Of a stretch of DNA of 64,000 nucleotides, positions 24,645 to 56,800 are shown piece by piece (within the stretch, counting starts at the first letter, position 1; every line of letters starts with the position of its first letter). This DNA comes from Strix aluco (Eukaryota > Chordata > Aves > Strigiformes > Strigidae). The stretch covers positions 3,782,001 to 3,846,000 of the forward strand of contig NC_133942.1 in NCBI RefSeq assembly GCF_031877795.1, given 5' to 3'. The translations under genes were made by a program, and so were the position numbers. The notes beneath the pieces were generated by a model. The model ran no database searches, was not told where the DNA came from, and saw only the letters and a program-made list of their open reading frames with translations.

Positions 24645-24750
24645 TTATGGAAAGCTAACAAAGCAGTTTGCCTCTAATAACATTTGTAAAATCTATATTA
24701 TGGAAAGCTAACAAAGCAGTTTGCCTGTCATAACTTTTTGTGAGATGTAG
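24645..24750. repeat. 53-base tandem duplication
   Basis: A 29-base string starting TTATGGAAAGCTAACAAAGC occurs exactly at 24645-24673 and 24698-24726. The following 24 bases of each unit are clearly related but diverged. Two units of 53 bases in head-to-tail order, in the DUOX2 leader intron. Confidence 0.9.
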
Positions 24751-26091
24751 AGTGCAGGTGAGCTGCTGTGATGGAGGAGGAACGTGGAAATGTCACTTCT
24801 TGAGAAACAGCTTGCTTTCTAATGCAAAAGGCCAAAAGTACAGAAATCTCTGGTGGAAGGGAGTTGCTCACAACTTGGCAATCGGTTTTATGAATGCAAT
24901 TAATGTGAGCACAAACAACAATATTTAAATCTCAAACCACTTCATTTGCCAAGTGCATAGCGTATCCAGTGACTCACATTTTACAGTTTGCGCTGCTGGT
25001 AGTTATAAGTGAAAAATCCCCACTGCAATTCCCAGTAAATAAAAAATAAAACCTACAGAGCTGCTGGCAATGTGTAAGCCTTTCTGAAACCGTAATTTCT
25101 TTAAGTTTTGATTAAAACAATGAAAAAAAGAAACTAAAAGCATCACTTTGGCTTGTGCCAGAGTGATGTAGGAAAAGCTGAAACCTGCGCATCGCCACAT
25201 CTCTTGACAACACAGCTCCTCGGAAACAGTGCTGGTCTGGATACACACCCACAGTGCTTGGAACAAGGGACAAAGAGACACATTTAGTGGAAAAGCCCAT
25301 CTTGGGGTTAAATCCAAGTTTGGCATTCCTGTGCATGGAAAGCCAGCGGCAGCACTGCAGCATTTATGTAGCCTTCACTGTTCATGGCTGGGAATCCCTC
25401 TCTTCAGTCAGGTGTTGGCTGGGGTTTTAAAGGTTCAGGTCCCACGGATGAAATTTGCTCTGGATCCAGGACCTTTGTGGAAAGTGAGATGGTAAAGCAT
25501 CATGAGAAAGGCTGGTCATGAAGGAATGCCATCGAGTTGGCCCAGAGGTGACCAAGAGGTCCTGACCTGCAGCACTAGCACACTTTGGGATGCCTGACTG
25601 CATGCTGAGGCTGTTCCCATCGTGTTCCCAGCTGGGTTTTGCTTGGGAGGGACAACGTGCGAGCGGAGGAATTGCCAACTGAAATGGGTCTGTTTCTGTA
25701 ACAAAGAGCGTGTTTCTCTAACGGAGCTGGCACAGCTTAACGTCTGCCTGCCGTGGGTGATGAGTTGTGAACCTACGGCTGGGGAACCCCAAGGCAGGGG
25801 CACTGGTCCTGCTCCAGCTGAAAGGTCTTCTCCAGCCAGTTGGCACCTACTGGCAGAGCCTTCCCAGGGTGATGGGGTACCGCCTGCCCCCCGCCACCCT
25901 CTCACGGCCCAAACCAGGAGATACTGGTGATGGAGGATGAGGGCAGCGGGGTTTTACCAGGCAGCAGAAACCACAAGAGGGAGCTGAGATGATGGTCTGT
26001 GCCTGTTCCCAGCCTCCACGAGCAGCCCAGCTCCAGCTCCCTCCTTCTCCTCTCTGCTTGCAGGTCGCTGCTTCCGAAGACCCAGTGGCTG

Positions 26092-45148
<19,057 letters not shown>

Positions 45149-47845
45149 CCCTATCCCATGCCGTTTCACCCCCGGGCTGCAGCCTTCACTGGAAATGCAT
45201 GTGCAGCCCCAGCACCTGCACAGCAATGCTTCGGGTGGTCACGGGCCTGGGCTCCCACCACTACCGTTGGGCTGGCATGTCCCAATCCAGAAAACCCAGT
45301 GTTCGAGTTAAGCTTGGCTCTACCACCTTAATCCTGCAAGACAGAACTTGTGCTCTGCTGAGTAGCTTGGGGAATGTCTCTGAAGAGCTTTGGGGAACAG
45401 CTTGGTGCCCGCACAACCTGAATTCACAGCACTTTGCCCCAAGACCCAGGTGGCACGCTTATGGGGTGAGGAGCCAGAGACCTCCCTACCATCCCTCTCC
45501 TTGAAACAGGCTCAGCTTTCCTAACGCACTCATTTGTGTCTGCTTGTTAGCACTCCAAGCCTTCCCGGGTTTGCATTGGGCCTTAGTTGTGTTTGCATTG
45601 GCTTCTTTCATCAGCGTCACCATTCTTCGGTCATGGATCATTTGTGCTTGTTTTAACTAATGCCTGGCTTTGCATTGCTGGGCTGCTGCTCTCACGGACT
45701 GTGATTTGAGTTTAAATAAAGCTGACTGAAGTTTTAAAACACTTTCTTGCCTCCTGTAGCTGGGTCTCGGTTACCTGGAGACTTGCAATACTGGTGGCAG
45801 AGTGCTGGCCTTGCTCCTCTTACAGAGTATTTACACCAGCCCCCAGGAAATGGGTTAAACAGGAGTGAGCTTCCCCTACGCTGGCAATGTACATGAGGTG
45901 GAGAAGGGGTTGCAGATCTGAGCCCAGGCACAGCCCCCTAGACTGTGTCCTACCAGACCCATCACCCCCAGCAACGCCCCCCCAGTGGCAATGCCCCCAG
46001 CAAGACGTGGCACGGGAGCAAATTACAGCCGAGGAGCCCAAAGAGGCTTGAGTCGTGGGAATAGTTTCAGCCCTTGGGCTGTTAAACAAGCCCCCCTGGA
46101 CCACAGGGAGTATGTCTCCATTTCCCAGTAACAGCAGGGTCTTGCAATTGCCAGCAGCCCCCCAGCCATGCCCATAGGCCTTCCCCCAGCACTGGAGTCG
46201 GGGGCCAGGAGAGCCCCAGGGCTCAGCAAGAAGCCCCAGCTCACCCCCACGGCCGAAGGCTGGGCAGCCTTCCCCTCCCGTGGCCATCCCACCCCCTTCA
46301 GCACAGTGCACTTCAGCAGTTCCTGGATGGGCTCTGCTACCACCACATCTGATTACGGGGCCAGGCTCCCGGGCAGGTTTCACGCTGACACATTAACAAC
46401 CTGGTTTACTCTGAGCAGTACTCTGCTTCTCTTTCTGGCTATGGAAAGTTCCCCTGGGTTATGTCTTAGCCCTGTAAAATACAGCATGGCCTTGCAGGCT
46501 TCTACCTCTGCCAAGATTAACTTGGCCACCTCTGCAATAAATACAAGCTTAAGATTTGCAAGCGGTTGGGTTGTTTAAGGTTCCACGGTCCTGTCACCAC
46601 CAAGCTCACCCGCAGCCTGCCAAGACCCAGCAGTGCAACGGCCCAGGGGTCTGCACAGTCCCCAGGGCCCAAAGTCACAGACCCCTTCAAACCACCCACC
46701 CAACACTTTAACGGACACAGACACATCAAGTAGGTGACATTTACTGAGAAAAGTTCAGTACCAGCCCAAGAAAGGGACTGACCTCTCAGTACGAAAATTA
46801 ACATGACTGTAATCAGACCAGATTTTGTTATCTGCAACCTGCTACCTCGTTAGTACCTCATTCATGGCTCACAAACTCAGCAGGAAGGCCAGATATCCCC
46901 AAAAAATTACGATTCATTTGCAGTGGCAAAACCTTTGAGTGATGCTGTCCCCTTACTTCTCACCTGTGCTCCCCTCCATGCTAAAAGCGAGCTGTGCCCC
47001 AAAACAGCAGCCCCTCCGTGGGAGCGACATGAGGACAGGGTTCCCTGCGGTCCCAGTCACAGACAGGGCAGTTTCCCTGGGAGCACGCAGCAGCCTGCCC
47101 TGCGGTGGTCCTTCCGCCCCACGGGGAGCTGCTGGGGGGTCCCAGCTGGCCCCCAGACTAGCTTCTTCAGAAAAGCTCTGAGCTTTGGGTCCGCAGTGTG
47201 CTATTTGCAAAGAGCATGGAGAGAATGATCTGAATGTGTAGATGCTTCCAGTAGAGGTGGGCTGGCCAGGCTTTGTTCCACAGGCTGTTACAGTCCCTGA
47301 GGGAGCGTGCCCGAGGGAAGGTGCGACTGGAGGGCTGAGTGTTCACCTAGAGCCACCCCACAGCCAGGGACTGCCACGCGGGAAGAGCTGCGGCAAGCAG
47401 AGCCCTGGGGCAGTGCTGGGGCGGGAAGGTGGAGTGCCAGCACCTCCATCCTCCCTTGCAGCTGGTGACACCCTCCCCCAAATCCCACGGCCACGCAGGC
47501 AGCTCTGCCTGGTGTGTACATAGACACCCGGGTTCTTCTGCGTGTGGGGCCAGCCGGAGACGAGCCAGCTGTGTGAACCATCTCTAACCAAACAGCAACG
47601 TTTTGATTCAAACTATTCCCTATTGGTTCTCCATTTGTAGTTAATACCTGTTAATACTCTAATGGTGTATCCCTCAGTGCCACTCACCCTCATTATTGTT
47701 TGATTTTCTAGCTCTATTAGAAAGTGGTGCCTGCATAAGGTGACTGTGTAAACATGCAACAGCCATACATCAGCCTCCTGTGGCCTCACGCTTCACACCT
47801 CAGGCAGGCGGTGTAACGGGCGAGAGAGCCGGGCACTGCTGCATC
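45149..47845. other. Gap between convergent DUOX2 and SORD
   Basis: Starts with the DUOX2 3' UTR (about 45149-45740). The rest up to the SORD stop holds no recognisable exon. A second plus-strand AATAAA at 46536-46541 could be a distal DUOX2 signal. No minus-strand AATAAA or ATTAAA was seen for SORD in this stretch, so its 3' end is undefined here. Confidence 0.6.
45715..45720 (+). terminator. DUOX2: DUOX2 poly(A) signal
   Basis: AATAAA about 570 bases after the stop codon, followed by a T-rich stretch. It is the first plus-strand signal past the stop and the likeliest end of the DUOX2 transcript. Confidence 0.7.
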
Positions 47846-50800
47846 TCAGGGGCTGTGGTCGCTGGGGTCACACTTCAGCATGACTTTGACCCCCTCACCC
47901 CTCTTGGTGGTCTCGAACGCCTCAAGAGCCTTTTCCAGGGGGAAGCGGTGCGTAACCAAGGGCTTGACATTGATCCGCTTGGATGCGAGCAGAGCAATTG
48001 CCACAGGCCACCTGCAAGGGAAACAGAGAGCGGGAGATGAGAGCAGTCACCAGTTTGGAGCCTCAAGGAAAGAGCACGGAGGAGCCTGGTTTCACTACAG
48101 TCATTTCCTTAGCCCAGGCAACCAAGGGGACTTTTGCCCACAAACAATCTTCTGGAGGGGGAACCTCAAGCACCAGGCATGGGAGATGCGACAACCCAAC
48201 TGCTTTGGGCTGTCGAGCACCAAGGCAGGCACTGCTATACACATCAGTTAGTTGGCTGTGCTTCACCTGCAGAAGGCTGAGTAACAATCACAGGAAACAA
48301 CTGTCCTTCTGAAGCAGCAAATGAAAAACAAAACTGCCGTGCGCCGTTCTACTCTCGCCCGGCCTCCCTGCTTGCAGACTGATCACTGGTGGAGTTCAAA
48401 CTCACAGACTCGGTGCAGGGAGAAGAAAAAGCCTCAGCCAGCTTCCAGTCTCTTTGGCAGAGACTCACTCATTTTGATTGCCTTGCTGCTCCATCTGAAT
48501 GGGCCAAATTAGACTGATGGGGATACAAAGGGATGCAGCAGCTAATCCAATTCCCAAACTGCCTACTTAAAGACATTTCTCCTTTTAAGAAGGAGCTTGA
48601 CTACATCTCATAAATCCTTCCTGGAAAACAATCTCTACAGACTGAGCAAAGATTCTTGCTCCACTAGCAGGAAACTACAGCTCTGAGAAGAGCAGGAACC
48701 AGGCTGTAAAGGTGCAGTGCTGGGTCTCAAGCCTTGTCCAAGGAGTACAGACCACAGAGAGGACAGCTGAGCTTCTCCTGCCTTCAGGGTAAGGCCAGCT
48801 TTCAGCACACTCACAGACCTGCCTGTCCACGAGCCATGCAGGTCAGCTCTCTGTAGAGAGCACATACGCCCTCAGCCTGGCTCCAGATATATCTTCAGCT
48901 CCAGCAAAATGATGAAAACTAAACAAGGCTCTTGCTCATCCCAGCAGCCGCTGATCTCCAACAAAACTGACAATGTGATTTCCTTCCACGACGAGCAAGG
49001 AGAGCAGAGCTGGGCAGAGCTTGGCATAGGATGTAGCACTTGGGATTTTGACTCTTTGCTCAGAATTAAGATTCCCCATATCCTGTGCCTCAAAATGGAC
49101 AATATAGCAGTTAGGAAGGCGGATGCCAGGAGGCAGTCAGCTTCTCACAAAGCAGTGTGCAGGGTCAGGGCCAGGCCATGCCGCTGCTTAAGAGATCTCC
49201 CAGCACAAAGGGTGGAAGCAGCTAAAAGCTGTGTGCTCCTCCCTGCCATGCCGTGAGTCAGCACACTTGTGGACAAGCCAGTCTTTCCCAAAACACCCCA
49301 GCACCTGGACTTTCCCTTCTACAGGGCATAAGAGTTGAAGGCACAAATGTTAATTATGATTTTTCTTTCCATTTTGGCCTGCTTGCTTGCAGCAGAGTAA
49401 GGGTTTATTGTATCTCTTCCTTTCTTTACACCAAATGCTGCATGAAATGGGACAGTGGGACAACCCAGCTGGGCTACTTTGTTGTTGTCAAGTTTGCACT
49501 GCAGGGCTCATCCAGGATCAAGGCATGAAACGCAGGACACATGGGTCAGACTGTCTGCACTGCAGCACTGGCATTTTGGAGTCACATAAGGTTTAACGAA
49601 CTGTAAGGAAAACCAGACTTTTCCACGTCCTCTCTCCTTGTGGAAACCAAGAATTTCTTAAGGACAGACTCGGAGACACATCAGCCCACGCTGTACAAGA
49701 CTCACGTGTTGCAGTAACGGAATATCCCCCGGATATCCACCTCCCGCACGGCGGCGTTCACGATGGGCACAGTGACCATATCGGGCCCCAGCCCCACCAG
49801 CACCAAGGTCCCACCAGAACGAGTGGCCTGGAGAACAAACACATAAATATGTTCTATTTTGCAAATTACGGTCACCAGAGCCTGTGCAGCAGTCTGTAAA
49901 AACCATAAAGCCATACTTTACACACCAGGGCATGGCGGAGAAGCCAGGGGAGAGGCAGACTGCTGTCAGGAGCCCGTAAGTGTGAAACACACAATAAACA
50001 AGGCTTAAAAAGCAATCTTTCAAAAATCTCTGAAGGATTTTAGTATCTAAATCTCATTCTGAAAAATGATCGGCGCTTATGAGTACAAAAAGTACTTTTG
50101 GATTTCAATGGGAGAGATTTAAAACTAAGAGCTTGACACTCCACTGGAATTTCTCTTTTTGCAGCTTGTCCCGTTTGTCTTCTGTCCTTTCATTGTGAAA
50201 CTCTGCACTACCTTCTGTTAAGTAGTTCATGACAGCAAAACATCCCCCCCTTAACTGCTTTCTTCACCTGTTAGAATTAATTTTCTTAATTATTCTCCTT
50301 ATTTGGTCATAACTTCACCTTAATGGAAGATGCTGTCCTACTTGTACCAGCTCCCTGACACTGCTGTGTAGCCACGCCTGGGTTTTGGAGTCTTCCTCTA
50401 TTCTCTTGGTAAGTGGTAAAGCACCTGAGCATCAAATCAGACAATTATCCCCACACTGCCTGCAAAGATGTTAACTCTTTAATTGTCTCTCTTAGTTTGT
50501 CATCTGACAAGCACCTTCTCTCCCTCACACCAAGCCCACTGAAATGAAGCACTATGGGAGTGAAAGAGCTGCCACTCACTGCGGCGTCCCAGAAACAGAA
50601 AAGCCAATGCCATCACTGCTCTACCCTGGGGACGAGTGATACTCACATAGATGCCAGCCTGGATGCAGGCTTGCACTCCTGTACACTCCACAGTTATCTC
50701 AGGCATGCAGCCAAGCAGACTTTCCACTTTGGAGGCCACCTCCTGTGGGGTCTCATTCTTCACCTGAATGGTGAAATCTGCCCCCATCTCCTTGGCTTTT

Positions 50801-53800
50801 TGCAGGCGAGAGGCAGATAAATCTGGGGAAAGACAAAACGAGTCAAGAACTGGAGCATTATGTGAAGCAGAAGGGGAGAAAGAACCTGAGTCTGCAATCT
50901 GCTTCCTACCCCCACCTGACATCTCAACAGAGCCACCTTGTTTGGTGGCCAGCTGTCAACTTCCCAGGAGAGAAGACAACACTTGTTACATGGTAGGACA
51001 ATGTGGGAAACTGCAGCCTGCTAGTACCTTCTCAAGAATGTACGTAGACCACCCAAACCAAAGGGCTTCCCATCCCTGATGCCAGTGGGCCACCATCAAG
51101 GAGTCCCGATGGAAGCACAGATGTCTGGGGTCTGAACACGTGTTCACAGGGCAGCGCACAACCAGGAGAGCAACAGGTCTCTGTTCCCTCCCTCATATTC
51201 ACACAGCCTTCGGAGAGGAGGCAGGGAGGAGACTGGATCACTTTTCTGGGTAGGCAGAGAAGGATGAGTGATGAGGACAACTTAAAGACACAGGAGATGC
51301 CAAAGGCTTTCCAGCTGCAGAAGAGGGTGTGCTTCACAGAATCCCAGAATCATCTTGGTTGGAAAAGACCCTGAAGCTCCTCCAGTCCAACCATGAACCT
51401 CACCCTGACCGTTCCCAACTCCACCAGATCCCTCAGCGCTGGGTCAACCCGACTCTTCAACCCCTCCAGGGATGGGGACTCCCCCCCTGCCCTGGGCAGC
51501 CCATTCCAACGCCCAACAACCCCTTCTGCAAAGAAATCCTTCCTAAGAGCCAGTCTGACCCTGCCCTGGCACAGCTTGAGGCCATTCCCTCTTGGCCTGC
51601 CGCTGGTTCCTTGGCTCAAGAGACTCATCCCCCCTCTCTGCACCCTCCTTTCAGGGAGTTGGAGAGGGCCAGGAGGTCTCCCCTCAGCCTCCTCTTCTCC
51701 AGACTAAACCCCCCCAGTTCCCTCAGCCGCTCCCCATCAGACCTGTGCTCCAGACCCTGCACCAGCTCCGTTGCCCTTCTCTGGACACGCTCGAGTCATT
51801 CAATGGCCTTTTTGGAGTGAGGGGCCCAAAACTGAACCCACTCATTGAGGGGCGGCCTCACCAGTGCCGAGCACAGGGGTAAGATCCCTTCCCTGTCCCT
51901 GCTGGCCACGCTAGTGCTGATACAAGCCAGGATGCCATTGGCCTTCTTGGCCACCTGGGCACACTGCTGGCTCCTGTTCAGCCGGCTGTCAATCAACACC
52001 CCCAGGTCCCTCTCTGACTGGCAGCTCTCCAGCCACTCCTCCCCAAGCCTGTAGCGCTGCTGGGGTTGTTATGGCCAAAGTGCAGAACCTGGCATTTGGC
52101 CTTATTGAAACTCCTCCAGTTGGCCTCAGCCCATCGCTCCAGCCTGGCCAGGTCTCTCTGTAGATCTCTCAAAGAGGTTAAAAGCATAAACTCACAGATG
52201 AAATCCACACCATGCAAAGCAATGTCTGAGTGAAGGAACAGCTGCCACTGCTAGACTTGAGAGGTGTCTTCTAAGACCATCAGTCTGTAGATCTCTGTTT
52301 CTCTTTGGTACTGCAAGAACACCAAGTGTATGCCAAGACAAACTAGAAGGCCAAGCTTAACTCCAAAGGGCAGGCACATCGATGCTGCAGTCAGGAACCA
52401 GAGCAGGAACAGCCATGGCCCAGCACTGGTGCGCTGCTGTCCCAACGCTGCAGAGCAGAAGAACCTCAGTGCAGGCAAAGACAAAAGGCAGCAAGAGGGA
52501 AGGACAGACAGGACAGTGCTGAGCTACAGCACTGTTTGAACAGTTTGAACAGCACCGTTGTGCCTTACTAAAGCTGCCACTGTCTAAGCCTGCACTACCC
52601 AGTGTCTCTCTGGCAATGACTCTTTCACGAAACAGCTTCACCAACTCATGCAGGACCTTAATCCACTAGTGAAAATGGACTGTAAAAAACCATGTTATAC
52701 ACTCACTCAGCAAGTTAACTTAGGGATGGGCCTACAATGAGGCAAAAAAGCACCACTCACTTTTGCATTTTCCTTCCCTGGCTCTCAAGATTATTTCCTA
52801 TTGCTCACACCCTCAAGGATACCTCTCAAAGGGCACTAGGCAGAGGCAAGGTTGCTCTGACCTTGCTCCCTGAAGGCCCAAAAATCACGTGGCTACGGAC
52901 AGCACAGCACCAAGAAGCCTTTCTGACAGGAGATATCAGGCTCAGAGGATCGTTAAAGCGGCCAACTGACTTCTAATGGTACCAGATGAGAGCAGATCAT
53001 GAGCTCTCTGAGGGCTTCCTCAATGAACCACCAGCAGATGCTTTCAGCTGAGTGAACTGCAGAATGCATTAGTTGTCAACACTAAGTGCGTCCCTGCTGT
53101 TACAGACCTCTCCCATCCTTTTACCCTCCTTGTAACAGCACTTGGAGGCTGCTGAGCATCTCTCAAGCAGTTTCTTCACAGATGAATAAGCAAGCAAGCC
53201 CATAAAAAAAAGGGAGTGGATCTGGTAATATGGTGGATACTCCATTAACAGAGCAACAAAGCTGGTGATCATAAATGTCTGTGAGGGCATGGCTGTACTC
53301 TGGTACTCTGTCCAGAGGGATCATGGAATCATAGAATGGTTTGGGTTGGAAGAGACCTTGGAAGACATCATTCAATTCCAACCCCCCTGCCATGGGCAGG
53401 GATGCCTTCCACTAGCCCAGGTTGCTCAAAGCCCCGTCCAACCTGGCCTTGAACCCTTCCACAGAGGGGGCAGCCACAGCTTCTCTGGGAAACCTGTGCC
53501 AGTGTCTCACCACCCTCACAGTCAAGAATTTCTTCCTTATATCTAACCTAGATCTACCCTCTTTCAGTTTAAATCCATTACCCCTCATCCCTCGTAGACT
53601 CCCTGATCAAGAGTTCCTCCCCTCTTTCCTGTAGCCCCTTTAAGTCCTGGGAGGCTGCTCTAAGGTTTCCCTGGAGCCTTCTCTTCTCCAGCTGAACCCC
53701 CCAACTCTCCCAGCCTGTCCCCATAAGGGAGGTGCTCCAGCCCCCTGATTGTCTTCATGGCCTCCTTTGGACCTCCTCAAGTAGGTCTGTCTCCTTCTTA

Positions 53801-56800
53801 TGTTGGTGGCCCCAGAGCTGGACCCAGCACTGCCGGGGGGTCTCACAAGAGCAGAGTAGAGGGGGAGAATCCCCCCCCTCGTCCTGCTGGCCATGCTTCT
53901 CTTGATGCAGCCCAGGACACGGTTGGCTTTCTGGGCTGCAAGCACACACTGCTGACACATATTCAGTTTTCCATCTACTAATATCCCTGAGTCCTTCTCC
54001 TTGGGGCTGCTCTCAATCCACTCATCACCCAGCCTGGATTTGTGCTTGGGATTGCCCCAATCCATGTGCACTTGGCCTTGCTGAACTTCATGAGGTTTGC
54101 ATGGGCCCACCTCTTGACAGCGCTGTAACTACCTTCTGAAGATCCATAAAATGTTTTGTACCGTGGTGTGAGCTGCCCTGGCAGGTAGCCACACTGTCTC
54201 TTCTCTTCCATGTCTCCTGGAAGGAAGCCACCCATCCCTCTCCAGGCACCACTGGTGACCAGGACATATCTGGAGATAAGGAGGTGGACAGCAGAGAAGA
54301 ATGGCATTTCCCAGGCAGAAACAACCTCTTTGCCTTACACTGGTCTACAGGGGCCCGTGTGCTGGCACTGGAAAAGACATCTGGATCAAAGGTGGAAACT
54401 GAGCTGTAACCAAGGTTTCCTAGAGCCAAAACTGAGGGGTGAGCAATGTCTCCTGCCAGAGGTCCGAGGCTTGAAGACTCAGAAAATGATGCCTTTGCCA
54501 GGGGCATGCTCCTCTCCAGGACACACAGCACACCCATCCACCACAAAGAGGAAAATACCCCTCTCACCAGGGCACAGTCTTCAGAGAAGTCAGAGATGGG
54601 GGTGGGGGAAAATATCAAGGGAAAAGAGAAAGAGGATGAGGCAAGTGCTCCAACATGAGCTGTTCTGATTCAGTCCCAGCACTGGGAGGAAGCCAGGCCA
54701 GAGGAGCTACTCTGCCTGTCACACAGCAAATGTGACATTACCTACTGCCAGGGCAGGTGATGGACGTGCCCCCACCAGCAGCCGGAGGGCTCGGGATGCC
54801 GAGTGCGGGCACACCCACCAAGGTGAGCACCCAGGAGACCTGTGGTGGGAGTTTCAAGAAGGGATAAAAAAGGGTAATAAAATGCAGATGAAGGAGGAAA
54901 AGCCAAGGCTTAAAAGTAAGGGCAGCATCACCCTCAAGCCTCGATGTGGGCTCTTGTTCCTGTGGCATTAGTCATGTCTCTCCCTCCCCAGCTCTCAGCA
55001 TTGGGCCTCAGGCTGCGTGTAGTCATGCTTGACCCTCTGCTAGCTGAGCTGCACTCAGAGACCTCCCATGCAGCAAGAGCGTGGGCATGGGCACTTCTGA
55101 GGCACCTGAAGTGCTAAGAAACACTCCTGCCTGGCATGGCTGATGTCTCCCAAATTTCAGTGTACAGCAAGGAGACCACAGGGGCTCAACAGTGCTCCCA
55201 GCAATGGACCAAACTCCCCATGAAGTTGGGGATTCAGCCATTTATAGTATCTGCCCAGTCACTAACACATTTCATACTGTCTCTTTGGCAGAAATGCACC
55301 CAGAGGCAGTGTCCTGGAGCAACAGGCCCTGCCATTCAGTGCATTTCAAAGCTGCCATAAAAATCACTCTCAGGCAGCAAAAAAACCTTTCCTATAGTTG
55401 GCCTCTGGCTCGCTGACCTGCTCGGGAAGGAAGCCCTCGTGTCAGAGGCATACAGGACACAGCAGCAATACGTCAGACTGGGTCAGGCTGTGATAACATC
55501 TTGGGACACCTGGCCTAAGTGAATCACTGCTAAGCACTTGCTGAAGCTGACAGACCTGCAGGTTATCAAACGAGAAGGTTACTGTATTGTTTAGAGCTCA
55601 AGACACTTGTGAGTCTTGAGAAGGACCAAGTCATTTGGATTTTAAACCTTACTGTGGCTGAACCCCACACAACCCTTGGAAAACAATTAAAGGGTTGCAG
55701 CTTGCCTCTAGTCAGAAACTTGTTTTCACTTCCCAGCCATTGGAGCTAATTAAAATTGTGGCTGCCAGACTAAGAGTAGCCCGTTCTCATACCTCTGCTC
55801 CCACGGAAGTTATCAAATTACACTTAAGCTTCTCGTGATGCTTTATGAGCCAACTTAACAGGCAAATATTCTTGAAGCTCTCACACTTTCTATATTGATC
55901 TTCTTTCACAAAGGAGTTGAACTCTGTCCAGTTATTCATCTTCCTTGACCTTGACTTCCAGGGTTTCTGGAGGCACTGGTACCCAGGACTTCAGATTTAG
56001 ATAGCACAAGGGGAATGGTTTCACTTAAGCAGGAATTCCTAAGTGTACTTTTAGTGACAGACAGAGTAAGGCAGACAGCCATATGAATACCCAGGCTGTC
56101 ACTTCACTTGCTGGGGAATAAGGCTGCCTTTTCACATGCCTCTAAGGAGAAAAGCAGCTTTTCAGAGCAACAGCAATGTTTGCAGCAAGGCAGAAGGACA
56201 GGAGAAGGTTGCCCATAAATATCAATCACACCCACTCAGCAGCGGAGTGGAGAAAGCCACAGCCATTAGGAAGAGTAGGTGAGGACCCACAAAACAAACC
56301 GATCTGCTGCACCCAACTGCAGTCCATTAACTACATCAACCCCCGCCCCCACAAGGGAGAGCACTAGTCTGCCAGGAACAAAGCAATTCAGGGAGAAGAG
56401 CAAAGGTTATGAGAAGCACTAATACCTTTCATCAGGCAAGCTGCTGTATCTGGGAGGAAAGGCAAGCTTTGGCACACACAGGCCTTTGGAAGGGCAGGGC
56501 TGAGCGTTAGTCTCTAGCTACAGAGCCAGCTGCTCGCTGCCCAGGAGTCCAGGGAAGGGACCCAACCCCTCGGCAGAGACATAACTTCCCAAAATTCATT
56601 GACTCCAGGTGTGCCAAAGACACTCAGTGCAGAAGCTGTAGCAGGTGAGCTCTCCCCAGGTCAGGAAAAAGCTCTTCTAGATGTTTCTATATTTGTGTGC
56701 AGCTTGTCAAAACAAACATAAACATTTAAAGCCTTAAGTGCTGTGCAGACAAAGCTCTTCACAGAAAAACACATCATAAAAACTCCAGGCAATGAATTCA

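Larger units (their letters stand above)
21221..26063 (+). other. DUOX2: DUOX2 leader intron
   Basis: Intron of about 4.8 kb between the inferred leader exon and the first coding exon. It holds one full-length-type CR1 3' end (21705-22210), a possible CR1 scrap (23690-23760) and a 53-base tandem duplication (24645-24750). No other exon was recognised. Confidence 0.55.

Noticed and set aside
51329-51820. Open frame of 163 codons
   Set aside because: It is the antisense side of a CR1 element; an almost identical frame occurs in the other copy near 21.7-22.2 kb.
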